A stretch of 64,000 nt of DNA from an uncultured Eubacterium sp. (GTDB taxonomy: Bacteria > Bacillota > Clostridia > Lachnospirales > Lachnospiraceae), in assembly GCA_910589595.1 (NCBI GenBank), contig CAJUTM010000009.1, forward strand, positions 1 through 64,000, read 5' to 3'. Positions 1-7,284 of this stretch are shown piece after piece. The notes under the pieces are model-generated. The model saw only the letters and a program-made list of their open reading frames with translations, ran no database searches and had not been told where the DNA came from. Numbering within the stretch: position 1 is the stretch's first letter; the number at the start of each line of letters is the position of its first letter. A program made the position numbers and the translations under genes.

Positions 1-488
1 ACATAGGTTGGGGGATAACTCATTTTGATTTGTACTATTTATATACTAACACCAATTTAGTCGGATTGTCGTATCCTCTTCACACAAATTTTCAAAGGTA
101 TACTGTACCAGTTCTTTTCCAAACGGGTCAAATGTACAGATAAAGATGACATAACTTTCTTTCAATTCGTCATAATCTTCACCCTTTTCAATGCTGTTCA
201 GGTCAATCATCCCTTGATAATACCGGCTTCGATAAGGAAGTTCACTTTGGGATGTTGCCTGCATTTCCAGATTAAATACCCGATTGCTCTCCTCCACATA
301 CACATCAAGTCTAATACTTTTGGCAGCATACTCAATATTTATCGTTTTTTCTTCCTCTAAATATTGGATATCCTTTATTTTCAGTTTCAACAACCTCTCC
401 AATAAGGCAATACAGATTTCTTTATCGCGCATAACTTTGGAAAAGATATAGTCATTTTTTATCTGTAATGCTTCCCATCTTCTGTCAT
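1..488 (-). pseudogene. Rpn/PD-(D/E)XK family transposase-nuclease, frame-broken, runs off window edge
   Basis: The readable part (46-432) resembles the N-terminal half of the Rpn family of recombination-promoting nucleases / putative transposases, which are usually about 300 residues. Visible family features are FNLEMQ and YRSRYYQGMID. The reading frame upstream of the ATG at 432 continues in family-like sequence (RRWEALQIKNDYIFSKVM) but has no start codon. The only well-placed start, an ATG at 488 behind a GGTGGGGG ribosome site, is one base out of frame and hits a stop after nine codons, so one base seems lost near codon 2. At the other end a TAG at 46-48 interrupts the frame, and residues after it (YINSTNQNELSPNL) still look like the family consensus. 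I read this as a decaying copy. Sequencing error at one site is possible but unlikely at both. Family assignment is by recognition. Confidence 0.6.
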
Positions 489-571
489 ATCCCCCACCTC
501 TTTTTATAGTTTACCATGTTTCATAAATTCACACAATTCAATTTTAGCTTTCAAATTTTAAGAAAATATAT

Positions 572-1645
572 TTAACTCAATTTTTTCCACTTCTTCTTTT
601 TCCAAATATATACGGTTTCCCCCTGAACAGACAACCAGCTCACTTTTCCTTTATATTTACATTTAAAATGTATTTCAAAATCTTCAACATCGTACCATGT
701 GGTACGGCCAATAACTTTCCAACTTATCGCTTTACATTCACCTGACTTAATTTTAATTGTTTTCCTGTTTTTTGACAATTTAACATTTCGGTCGAAAGAA
801 TAATAATCATCATCAAGCGCCACCGCACCTTTGGAATAAATCTTAATCTGTTTCTTAGACCTGTTTGTTAAATACATTTTAAAAGTATTACTTCTTGTAT
901 TATAACTATACAAATCACCGAGAACATACAAATTCTTTTTCAGTGTCGACTTAAGTTTCAAAACAAATGAGGTGCTGCAACTCTGCCCCATATACTTCGC
1001 CGTAACTGTAATCTTACATTTACCCGCTTTTTCATTCCCTGACAAATAGAAATAACCATCAATAGAGGACTTAGATGCATCTATATCAACAAGATTCTTT
1101 TTGCTTGCCTTAACCTTATAATCAGCGCAATCTGTAACATCTTCATCACCATAATATACCTTTGGATATACTATCTTGAATCCAGTGTCTTTCATCGTAA
1201 TTGATTTACGGCAACTTATTGTCAACTTTGCATCGCATATCTTTGTAATTTTTAAATCCAGAGAATAGCTGTTTGCATCATCTGTATAAAATTCCAAAGT
1301 TTCATCATCTTCCTCAAAATAATCCGTAAATATTAAAACTCCACCACTTTTTACATACTGTTGTTTATCTAAAGCTGCACCGTAACGGATTTCAATGGCA
1401 GCATCTATACGATTGCCATCATAATTATATGCACAAACATTTGTTATCTCAATTCTTACCTTTATTTTTTTTGATTTTATTCCTTCTATATCAACATGTT
1501 CATAAGTACCATCGCTTTTAACTGATATTGTTTCCCCAAAATTTATCTTGTAAGGCTCGACTGCAGTTGCACTTTCTCTATTAAGAAATAATGTAAATAA
1601 TAAAAATATAAGCATACTTATTGGAAATAACACCTTTTTTTTCAT
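572..1645 (-). CDS. Exported protein with Ig-like region, function unknown
   Basis: Protein of 357 residues starting MKKKVLFPISMLIFLLF, a clear signal peptide with cleavage probably near residue 28, so the product is exported. The ribosome site GAGGAGG lies eight bases before the ATG. The middle (about residues 150-230) reads like a bacterial Ig-like fold, including KAGKCKITVTAKY, a pattern seen in Big_2-type repeats. The rest is beta-rich with many Lys, Asp and Tyr residues. There is no LPXTG motif and no SLH domain, so any wall attachment is not explained. It follows rlmH by 55 bases with no clear promoter between, so read-through from rlmH is possible. I do not recognise a specific family. 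The base composition is more AT-rich than the neighbouring housekeeping genes. Confidence 0.75.
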   Translation of the reverse strand: MKKKVLFPISMLIFLLFTLFLNRESATAVEPYKINFGETISVKSDGTYEHVDIEGIKSKKIKVRIEITNVCAYNYDGNRIDAAIEIRYGAALDKQQYVKSGGVLIFTDYFEEDDETLEFYTDDANSYSLDLKITKICDAKLTISCRKSITMKDTGFKIVYPKVYYGDEDVTDCADYKVKASKKNLVDIDASKSSIDGYFYLSGNEKAGKCKITVTAKYMGQSCSTSFVLKLKSTLKKNLYVLGDLYSYNTRSNTFKMYLTNRSKKQIKIYSKGAVALDDDYYSFDRNVKLSKNRKTIKIKSGECKAISWKVIGRTTWYDVEDFEIHFKCKYKGKVSWLSVQGETVYIWKKKKWKKLS

Positions 1646-1700
1646 TTCTATTCCTCCTCGCTGTTATTCTTTTCTTACAGCGGACATGCTGCCCTCTCCC

Positions 1701-2180
1701 TTATTTATGATACGGCTCGTTTTTCAGAATCCGGTTCGCACGATACAACTGTTCCAGCAAGATAACCCGCATCAATTGATGTGGAAATGTGAATTTCGAA
1801 AAACACAGCATTTCATCCGCACGAGCAAGCACATCATCCGCGAGTCCCAGAGAACCACCGATAAGAAAAGCTATATGACTCTTTCCGCCCACCATACAAT
1901 CGTTTACATGACGGGCAAAAGCAACGGAATCATATTCACGTCCACGTAAATCAAGCGCTATGACATACATTGTCTCTTTTATTTTGGATAACAGGCGTTC
2001 GCCCTCTCTTTTCTTTATCCCCTGCTCTTCCGCAGCGCTGGCGCGCTCCGGCGTTTTCTCATCGGGCACTTCAACTATATGTATGTTCGCATATCTCGAT
2101 AACCGCTTCACATATTCCCCTATTGCTTCGGAGTAAAAGCGTTCTTTTATTTTCCCAACGCACAAAACTGTATACTGCAT
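1701..2180 (-). CDS. rlmH: 23S rRNA (pseudouridine-1915 N3)-methyltransferase RlmH
   Basis: A SPOUT-class methyltransferase that adds a methyl group from SAM to pseudouridine 1915 in helix 69 of 23S rRNA. The product is 159 residues, exactly the usual RlmH length, when started at the ATG at 2180 (MQYTVLCVGK). Family features include the SAM-site loop FLIGGSLGL and the C-terminal segment FPHQLMRVILLEQLYRA. A longer frame opens at 2204, but that ATG lies inside the -10 box of the promoter, so it is rejected. The ribosome site AAGGGGG sits nine bases before the chosen start. Confidence 0.95.
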   Translation of the reverse strand: MQYTVLCVGKIKERFYSEAIGEYVKRLSRYANIHIVEVPDEKTPERASAAEEQGIKKREGERLLSKIKETMYVIALDLRGREYDSVAFARHVNDCMVGGKSHIAFLIGGSLGLADDVLARADEMLCFSKFTFPHQLMRVILLEQLYRANRILKNEPYHK

Positions 2181-2202
2181 TATTTTTATCCCCCTTTTAT
2201 TC

Positions 2203-2231
2203 ATTATACAATTGAAAAATTAATCTTACAA
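2203..2231 (-). promoter_or_regulatory. Sigma-A type promoter of rlmH
   Basis: On the minus strand TTGTAA (2226-2231), a 17-base spacer and TATAAT (2203-2208). The transcript would begin about 20 bases before the rlmH ATG at 2180, which fixes the start choice for that gene. Confidence 0.75.
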
Positions 2232-2263
2232 GAAAAAAGCCATTTATATATTATGACACATTT

Positions 2264-2395
2264 TTGACATATTTATTTAATATATTAATAGAGGAAAGTA
2301 TTTAACTTTCTACTCCCACCCTATTATACGCTTAGTTACCTCCACTTGGGAGGTAGCGGAAAAAACACCTCCTCCCAGAGGTGTTTTTTCTTTTT
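2264..2395 (+). ncRNA. Candidate small RNA gene between rlmH and mazF
   Basis: The plus strand carries TTGACA (2264-2269) followed after 15-16 bases by a weak AT-rich -10 (TTAATA or TAATAG, 2285-2291). A transcript starting near 2298 would hold two hairpins, TACCTCC/GGAGGTA (2337-2355) and a 12-bp terminator (2360-2389) followed by TTTTTTCTTTTTG. Unpaired stretches are rich in CUCCC and CACCC, complementary to Shine-Dalgarno sequences, as in Firmicutes sRNAs such as RoxS/RsaE. No open reading frame explains it. The -10 is poor, so transcription is an inference. The alternative is only the 3' terminator region of mazF on the minus strand. Confidence 0.35.
2360..2389. terminator. Bidirectional intrinsic terminator after mazF
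   Basis: Perfect 12-bp stem AAAAAACACCTC / GAGGTGTTTTTT with a 6-base loop. It ends in a U-run on either strand. On the minus strand it closes the rex-to-mazF operon. On the plus strand it would end the candidate sRNA. Confidence 0.85.
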
Positions 2396-2419
2396 GTTCA
2401 TACAAACTGTTCTGCCTTC

Positions 2420-2767
2420 TTATGTAGACAAAGCTAAACTGACAGCCAGCGCTGAATCGATTTTACCGATGGCATCTTCATCAAGATGACAAACTTTCTC
2501 CCGCAGACGGGATTTGTCAATGGTTCTGACCTGCTCCAGCAAAATTACAGAATCCTTTACAATTCCATACCGATGTGCATCCAGTGCAACATGTGTCGGT
2601 AGTTTTGCCTTATGAAGCTGACTCGTTATCGCTGCACAAATGACAGTCGGACTATATCGATTTCCCATATCGTTCTGAATAATAAGGACCGGTCTTACTC
2701 CACCCTGTTCAGAGCCAACAACCGGTCGTAAATCAGCATAATAAATATCGCCTCGTTTTACAATCAC
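2420..2767 (-). CDS. mazF: MazF/EndoA-family endoribonuclease toxin
   Basis: Sequence-specific mRNA endoribonuclease of the MazF/PemK family, very close to Bacillus subtilis EndoA (MazF). Started at the GTG at 2767 it begins MIVKRGDIYYADL and is 115 residues, matching the family. With this start the catalytic pair falls at Arg25 (in GGVRP) and Thr48 (in AAITSQ), the same positions as in B. subtilis. A longer frame from a GTG at 2776 has its ribosome site touching the start and is less likely. It follows alr by about 70 bases, the same neighbour as in Bacillus. No MazE-like antitoxin gene lies between alr and mazF or downstream. The antitoxin is either elsewhere or absent. Confidence 0.92.
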   Translation of the reverse strand: MIVKRGDIYYADLRPVVGSEQGGVRPVLIIQNDMGNRYSPTVICAAITSQLHKAKLPTHVALDAHRYGIVKDSVILLEQVRTIDKSRLREKVCHLDEDAIGKIDSALAVSLALST

Positions 2768-2836
2768 GGATTTCACACTCCCTTATCGTTACTACTCCTA
2801 TTATTTCCAATATACGAGGCGTTATTCACATTGTTC

Positions 2837-3967
2837 TCAATCTTCTTCCACATACTTACGCGGCACGCGCTGGGAAACGCTACATACAAATTCATAATTA
2901 AAGGAATGAGACTGGGCGGCAATTTCCTCCACCGGAATCTCTTTTTTCCCCTGCCTGCCAAAGATAACTACTTCTTCCCCTGTTTTCACATCCGCAATAT
3001 CCGTTACATCTATCATAAACTGGTCCATACAGATTCGTCCCAATATCGGCGCATACTGTCCACAAACTAAAACACGCCCCCTGCCGGACAAATCCCGTTT
3101 CATACCGTCGGCATATCCGACGGGTATCGTTGCCACTTTCAGTGGGCGGGGAGCAACAAACGTGCCCCCATAGCCTATCGGCGTTCCGGCTTCAACTTCC
3201 TTTATAAAGGAAATTTTCGTCTTCCATTCCATGGCAGGCTGTAAAACAACAGGCTCCTTTGCCACCTTTTCAGACGGATACAGTCCATATGTCATAATGC
3301 CGGCACGTACCATATCGAGATTTGCCTCCGGAAAACCAATGACGGAAGCGCTGTTTGAGACATGACGAACCGGAATATGTATTCCACAGGCTTCCAATCC
3401 GCTGACAAACTTCATAAAACGGGCAAACGGCTCTCTGGCCGGCGCTATTGTCTCCTCGTCTGCTCTGGCAAAATGAGTAAAAATACCTTCCGGTTCAAGA
3501 AAAGGCATTTCACAAATCTTTTTCACTGTGGAAATGCTCGTCTCGTCTGCCCGAAAGCCGATTCTTCCCATCCCCGTATCCAGTTTTATATGAATAGGCG
3601 TCGTTCTGCCCATTTTCGCAGCGGTATCATTTAACTTTTGCGCCATGTCATACGTGTATATTGTCTGCGAAATCCGGTGGCGAACCAGCTCTTCATACCA
3701 CTCTTCCCCCGTATAGCCGAGAATCAATATCATCTGCTGCAAGCCAGCCTCCCGCAGCTCCAGCGCTTCTTCTATGAGTGCCACACCATAGGCGTCGACA
3801 AGATTTTCCAATGCTTTCGCCACCGGAATGGCGCCGTGTCCATAGGCGTCTGCTTTGACGATTGCCATGATGGACGTTTCTTTCCGGATATTGTTGCGAA
3901 CTTGTAAAATATTGTGCCGTATTGCCGCCAGATTTACAAGCGCATACGTTCTGTCATATTCTCTCAT
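2837..3967 (-). CDS. alr: Alanine racemase
   Basis: PLP-dependent racemase that makes D-alanine from L-alanine for peptidoglycan. The 376-residue protein has the N-terminal PLP-lysine motif AIVKADAYGHG (Lys38), the GRIGF motif of the barrel domain, and the C-terminal beta-domain segment GYGGTF carrying the second catalytic base Tyr. GRICMDQFMIDVT is also typical. The ATG overlaps the nnrDE stop codon by four bases (ATGA), so the two are translationally coupled. The GGGGAG ribosome site lies five bases before it. It sits between nnrDE and mazF in the rex operon. Confidence 0.96.
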   Translation of the reverse strand: MREYDRTYALVNLAAIRHNILQVRNNIRKETSIMAIVKADAYGHGAIPVAKALENLVDAYGVALIEEALELREAGLQQMILILGYTGEEWYEELVRHRISQTIYTYDMAQKLNDTAAKMGRTTPIHIKLDTGMGRIGFRADETSISTVKKICEMPFLEPEGIFTHFARADEETIAPAREPFARFMKFVSGLEACGIHIPVRHVSNSASVIGFPEANLDMVRAGIMTYGLYPSEKVAKEPVVLQPAMEWKTKISFIKEVEAGTPIGYGGTFVAPRPLKVATIPVGYADGMKRDLSGRGRVLVCGQYAPILGRICMDQFMIDVTDIADVKTGEEVVIFGRQGKKEIPVEEIAAQSHSFNYEFVCSVSQRVPRKYVEED

Positions 3968-5448
3968 ACAAACTCCCCGTTTTCCTGTCGGGCAAACACT
4001 TTTTGCAATCCCGTTATTAAATCCGACGCCATCATCCCATATGTTCCCGTCACGGAAAGCATTTCATCCCCTGCCAGTCCATGAAGATATACGCCAAGTT
4101 TCGCCGCCGCAAAAGAATCCATTCCCTGTGCGAGCAGACCGCCGATAACACCGGCCAGCACATCACCGGAACCACCCGTTGCCATGCCAGAGTTTCCACA
4201 TACATTGATACAGCTCTCCACTCCGTCCGAAACTACCGTGCGGGCATCCTTTTGTACTATAATGCACCCCCACTGCCGCGCCGAATCCACTGTCGTACCA
4301 ACGATATCACGCTGCAATTCGGCAATGTACATTCCCGTCAGATAACTCATTTCCTTTACATGAGGGGTAAGCACAAAATTATCGGTCAGGCAATCCGTAC
4401 ATTTACGCAGATGACGAATACCATCTCCATCAATAACTACAGGCACTGGAGCGTTTTCCACTACATAGCGCACCATCTCTTCTGCCTCCTGCGTCAGGTC
4501 TATCCCCGGCCCGATAATAACAACATCTGCCCAGTCCACTCCCTCTGCCAGTTCGTCGCGGGTCGAAAACAGTATTTCCGGCAGCGACGACAACAAAATT
4601 CCGCGATTATCTGCCGTTGAAACGACACGCACCAAGCCGGCGCCGGCACAGTAGGCGGCTTTTGCCGCCAGATAACAGGCGCCGCTCATCTTTTCCGACC
4701 CCGCCACTACAAGAACCTTCCCAAAAGAACCTTTGTGTGACCTCGCCGGCCGTTGGGGCAGTAACGCCGGTAAGTCCGTCTTCTCATAATGGTAGACGCT
4801 GCTGTCCACAGACTGTACACTGCACTGCGGAAACCCGATATCTGTCACAAACACCTCGCCGGCATACTCACATGCCGGATACAATATAAGCCCCAGCTTA
4901 TTGACCCCGAACGTAACCGTGAGGTCGGCCCGAACGGCTGTATTCATAACGGCTCCCGTCGTCCCGTGAATCCCCGAGGGGATATCGAGCGCATAAATAG
5001 AAGCGCCGCTGGCATTGATATCGTCTATAACTTTTTCATAAACTCCCTCTACATTGCGGGTCAGTCCGATACCGAATATGCCGTCAATGATAACGTCAAA
5101 ATCCTCTTCACGGATGGACGACAGCGACAGTACCGGCACCTGACATGCGACCGCAATCTCCAACTGTTTAGCCGTCTCCTGTGTCATCCTCTCGGTCTCG
5201 CCGACGACCGTAATCGCCGACCGGTATCCCATTTCATGTAAAATACGGGCCACGGCAATACCATCACCACCGTTATTTCCCGTTCCGCAAACGGCAAGGA
5301 CTCGTGATTCTTTTTTTTCCCCCGCCGAAAAAATGGCAGCCACTGACATAGCTGCTTTTTCCATTAGCACAAGACCAGAAATACCTACCGTCTCAATGGC
5401 ATGCCTGTCGATTGCCTTTGCTTCTTTATTCGTATATATATACTTCAT
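3964..5448 (-). CDS. nnrDE (yjeF-type): Bifunctional NAD(P)H-hydrate epimerase / ADP-dependent dehydratase
   Basis: Repair enzyme for hydrated NADH and NADPH. The N-terminal YjeF domain (about residues 1-215) is the epimerase, with CGTGNNGGDG. The C-terminal ribokinase-like domain (about 225-494) is the ADP-dependent dehydratase, with VVAGSEKMSGA and the ATP-site motif GGSGDVLAGVI. The length (494) is normal for the fused form. The ribosome site GGAATGGAGG sits directly upstream of the ATG and matches the end of the interspersed hairpin repeat seen at 33245 and 45951. It is coupled to alr downstream by a four-base overlap. Confidence 0.95.
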   Translation of the reverse strand: MKYIYTNKEAKAIDRHAIETVGISGLVLMEKAAMSVAAIFSAGEKKESRVLAVCGTGNNGGDGIAVARILHEMGYRSAITVVGETERMTQETAKQLEIAVACQVPVLSLSSIREEDFDVIIDGIFGIGLTRNVEGVYEKVIDDINASGASIYALDIPSGIHGTTGAVMNTAVRADLTVTFGVNKLGLILYPACEYAGEVFVTDIGFPQCSVQSVDSSVYHYEKTDLPALLPQRPARSHKGSFGKVLVVAGSEKMSGACYLAAKAAYCAGAGLVRVVSTADNRGILLSSLPEILFSTRDELAEGVDWADVVIIGPGIDLTQEAEEMVRYVVENAPVPVVIDGDGIRHLRKCTDCLTDNFVLTPHVKEMSYLTGMYIAELQRDIVGTTVDSARQWGCIIVQKDARTVVSDGVESCINVCGNSGMATGGSGDVLAGVIGGLLAQGMDSFAAAKLGVYLHGLAGDEMLSVTGTYGMMASDLITGLQKVFARQENGEFV

Positions 5449-5478
5449 TTAAACCTCCATTCCGAAGCACAATGGAGC
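5449..5478. repeat. Short hairpin resembling the end of the 33245/45951 repeat
   Basis: On the minus strand CTCCATT-GTGCTTCGG-AATGGAG followed by GTTTAA and the nnrDE ATG. GCTTCGGAATGGAGG is identical to the terminal hairpin of the two longer repeats. It could be a scar or a solo end of that element. It supplies the ribosome site of nnrDE. Confidence 0.5.
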
Positions 5479-5482
5479 ATGA

Positions 5483-5848
5483 TTACTCTCCCCTGCACCC
5501 GATTACAAAAGCTGTTGCCACCTCTTCCGTATTTGTTATCGATATATGCCATGTATCAATGCCCATCTCCTGCGCACGCCGGAGCGCGGTGCCATCAAGT
5601 TCCACGTAAGGAGCTCCCTTTTCATCTCTCAAAATAGAAATATCTGCGGCTTCCACACCGTCAAATCCGGTGCCAAACACTTTTACGACTGCTTCCTTGC
5701 CAGCAAAGTCCGAGGCGGCGCGCCTCCGTTTTGAATCCATCTGTTCCAGTTCTTTTTCCGTAAAAATACGTTTTGCAAAATATTCCCGCACCATCGCCCT
5801 TTGGACACGGGAAATGGATATTGAATCCACTCCGATTCCAACAATCAC
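5483..5848 (-). CDS. acpS: Holo-[acyl-carrier-protein] synthase
   Basis: Transfers 4'-phosphopantetheine from CoA to acyl carrier protein. From the GTG at 5848 the product is 121 residues, standard for AcpS, starting MIVGIGVDSISISR with the metal-binding Asp in GIGVD. The second signature, FAGKEAVVKVFGTG, carries the catalytic Glu-Ala-x-x-Lys region. An ATG at 5872 would add eight residues and overlap the upstream gene, but has no ribosome site. The GTG has AGAGG seven bases before it and starts four bases after the upstream stop. Confidence 0.95.
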   Translation of the reverse strand: MIVGIGVDSISISRVQRAMVREYFAKRIFTEKELEQMDSKRRRAASDFAGKEAVVKVFGTGFDGVEAADISILRDEKGAPYVELDGTALRRAQEMGIDTWHISITNTEEVATAFVIGCRGE

Positions 5849-5852
5849 TGAA

Positions 5853-6455
5853 CTACCTCTTTTTCTTGTCATACAAATTCATTACATCGTGCCCGAGCAA
5901 ACCGTGCATAAGCGAATAGGCGCTGTCCATACTATCTTCCAAATCCGCCTTATATCCTACTTTTTCTTTTAATTGTTTGCGCATGGCTTCGATTTCTTCT
6001 GTCAATACGCGCAGTTCCTCGTCACCGCCGGCCAGACGCTCAAAACAGTAGGCGGCGCCAACGGCAAGCAGTTCCTCATTCACCCGTTTTATCTCGCGGG
6101 GCAAATCCATCAGCTCATCGGATTCTTCTTTGATGCGCTCCTTGATTTCCAACAGTAACCGCTGCTGATTCTTTTTCTTCTTATCGGTATTAGCTCCCTC
6201 GGTTTCTCCCATTCCGGCCAGAATGCCATCCATAAGTTTCTGCTTCGTTCTTTTTAAATCCTTAATATCATTGACTAAAAATCCCTGCCGTTTCAATAAA
6301 TAATTGAGATTATCCTCTAAGGCGAGAACATCTGATGGTTTATTTCCGCTTGGAAACAGCGTATGCCACCGCTGGTCCAGTACAAGCACCGGCACCTTTT
6401 TCCCTTTTAACGCCTCCCGCACCGCCTTTTCAAAATCACTCTCTCGCTTTTTCAT
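5853..6455 (-). CDS. Conserved hypothetical coiled-coil protein, rex-acpS operon
   Basis: Product of 200 residues with no family I can name. The first 60 residues look globular (KVPVLVLDQRWHTLFP is distinctive). The remainder is highly charged and helical and probably forms coiled coils, with two long runs at about 65-125 and 150-180. There is no signal peptide or membrane segment, so it should be cytoplasmic. The ribosome site AGGAGG lies seven bases before the ATG. It lies 12 bases after rex and four before acpS, so it is cotranscribed with them. The position suggests a role in growth or redox-linked physiology, but nothing in the sequence shows one. Confidence 0.8.
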   Translation of the reverse strand: MKKRESDFEKAVREALKGKKVPVLVLDQRWHTLFPSGNKPSDVLALEDNLNYLLKRQGFLVNDIKDLKRTKQKLMDGILAGMGETEGANTDKKKKNQQRLLLEIKERIKEESDELMDLPREIKRVNEELLAVGAAYCFERLAGGDEELRVLTEEIEAMRKQLKEKVGYKADLEDSMDSAYSLMHGLLGHDVMNLYDKKKR

Positions 6456-6467
6456 CCTTGCTCCTCC

Positions 6468-7103
6468 TTATTCCCGCGGAAGATTGGAAATATTGTAGGA
6501 AAGGCGCATCAGGCTCTCCGCCAAATGTACATTCTCAACCGCAATCTCCTTTGGTAAATTCAAATCAATGGCAGCAAAATTCCAAAAAGCAGAAACACCA
6601 AGCTCAACCAATTCCCTTGCCACTGCCGCTGCCTGACTGCGCGGTAACGTCAATGCTGCAATATCTACTGGATATGCCGCTATAAAATCACGCAGACCAT
6701 TCATATCCATGACCTCGACCTGTCCAATCTTCAATCCAATTTTTGCTTTATCAATATCAAATACACCGGAGACAACAAACCCCCGCTTCTCAAACCCCGC
6801 ATAATTTGCCAGAGCATGACCGAGATTGCCGGCTCCCAGAATAATCACATGATAATTTCGGTTTAACCCGAGTATTTTACCAATCTCATCTTTCAAATAC
6901 GCCACATTATATCCGTATCCCTGTTGTCCAAAACCGCCGAAATTGTTAAAATCCTGCCGTATCTGGGAAGCCGTTACTTTCATCTGCTTGCTGAGCTCTC
7001 CGGATGAAATGCGGTCAATTCCCTGTTCCAGCAATTCGCTTAAATATCTATAATATCGCGGCAGCCTCTTAATTACCGCAGCCGAAATTTTTTTCTCCGC
7101 CAC
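6468..7103 (-). CDS. rex: Redox-sensing transcriptional repressor Rex
   Basis: Dimeric repressor that senses the NADH/NAD+ ratio and releases fermentation and respiration genes when NADH rises. The N-terminal winged helix (about 1-80) includes VTASQIRQDFNNFGGFGQQG, a Rex hallmark. The Rossmann domain has the dinucleotide loop ILGAGNLGHALA. The C-terminal helix swaps between subunits in known structures. The GTG at 7103 (211 residues) has GGAGG eight bases upstream. A GTG at 7133 in the same frame lacks one. The promoter contains a Rex-like operator, so autoregulation is likely. It is the first gene of an operon running to mazF. Confidence 0.95.
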   Translation of the reverse strand: MAEKKISAAVIKRLPRYYRYLSELLEQGIDRISSGELSKQMKVTASQIRQDFNNFGGFGQQGYGYNVAYLKDEIGKILGLNRNYHVIILGAGNLGHALANYAGFEKRGFVVSGVFDIDKAKIGLKIGQVEVMDMNGLRDFIAAYPVDIAALTLPRSQAAAVARELVELGVSAFWNFAAIDLNLPKEIAVENVHLAESLMRLSYNISNLPRE

Positions 7104-7153
7104 CAACCTGTCCTCCAAATAAAAAAGTACCACATGGTCTTACTTATTATTTT

Positions 7154-7182
7154 ATTATAATTGAATGTTAAAAAATAGTCAA
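7154..7182 (-). promoter_or_regulatory. Promoter of the rex operon
   Basis: Minus strand TTGACT (7177-7182), a 17-base spacer and TATAAT (7154-7159). It reads into rex with a leader of about 45 bases and is divergent from the ABC-F promoter at 7207. Confidence 0.8.
7165..7182 (-). promoter_or_regulatory. Rex operator-like site over the rex promoter
   Basis: TTGACTA-TTTT-TTAACAT matches 10 of 14 specified bases of the clostridial Rex consensus TTGTTAA-N4-TTAACAA. It covers the -35 box and most of the spacer, a position suited to repression. Confidence 0.5.
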
Positions 7183-7206
7183 TGTTGAATAAGAAATGAT
7201 GGGTAG

Positions 7207-7235
7207 TTGAAAAAAAAGAGGTTTTGTTATAAAAT
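7207..7235 (+). promoter_or_regulatory. Promoter of the ABC-F gene
   Basis: TTGAAA (7207-7212), a 17-base spacer and TAAAAT (7230-7235). The TTG at 7207 that could open a longer frame is this -35 box, which supports the ATG at 7285 as the true start. Confidence 0.7.
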
Positions 7236-7284
7236 ACAATACAGTTTGAATTTAGAGAACCGTTTTGGCAGGAGGATAAAAGAA

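Noticed and set aside
2185..2204. Upstream ATG of rlmH at 2204
   Set aside because: It overlaps the -10 box of the rlmH promoter and would exceed the constant family length.
2773..2961. 62-residue minus-strand frame ending at the mazF start, as a possible MazE antitoxin
   Set aside because: It lies wholly inside the alr C-terminus in another frame, has no MazE features and reads as a shadow of alr.
7207..7284. TTG start adding 26 residues to the ABC-F protein
   Set aside because: The TTG is part of the -35 box and the ATG at 7285 has GGAGG.
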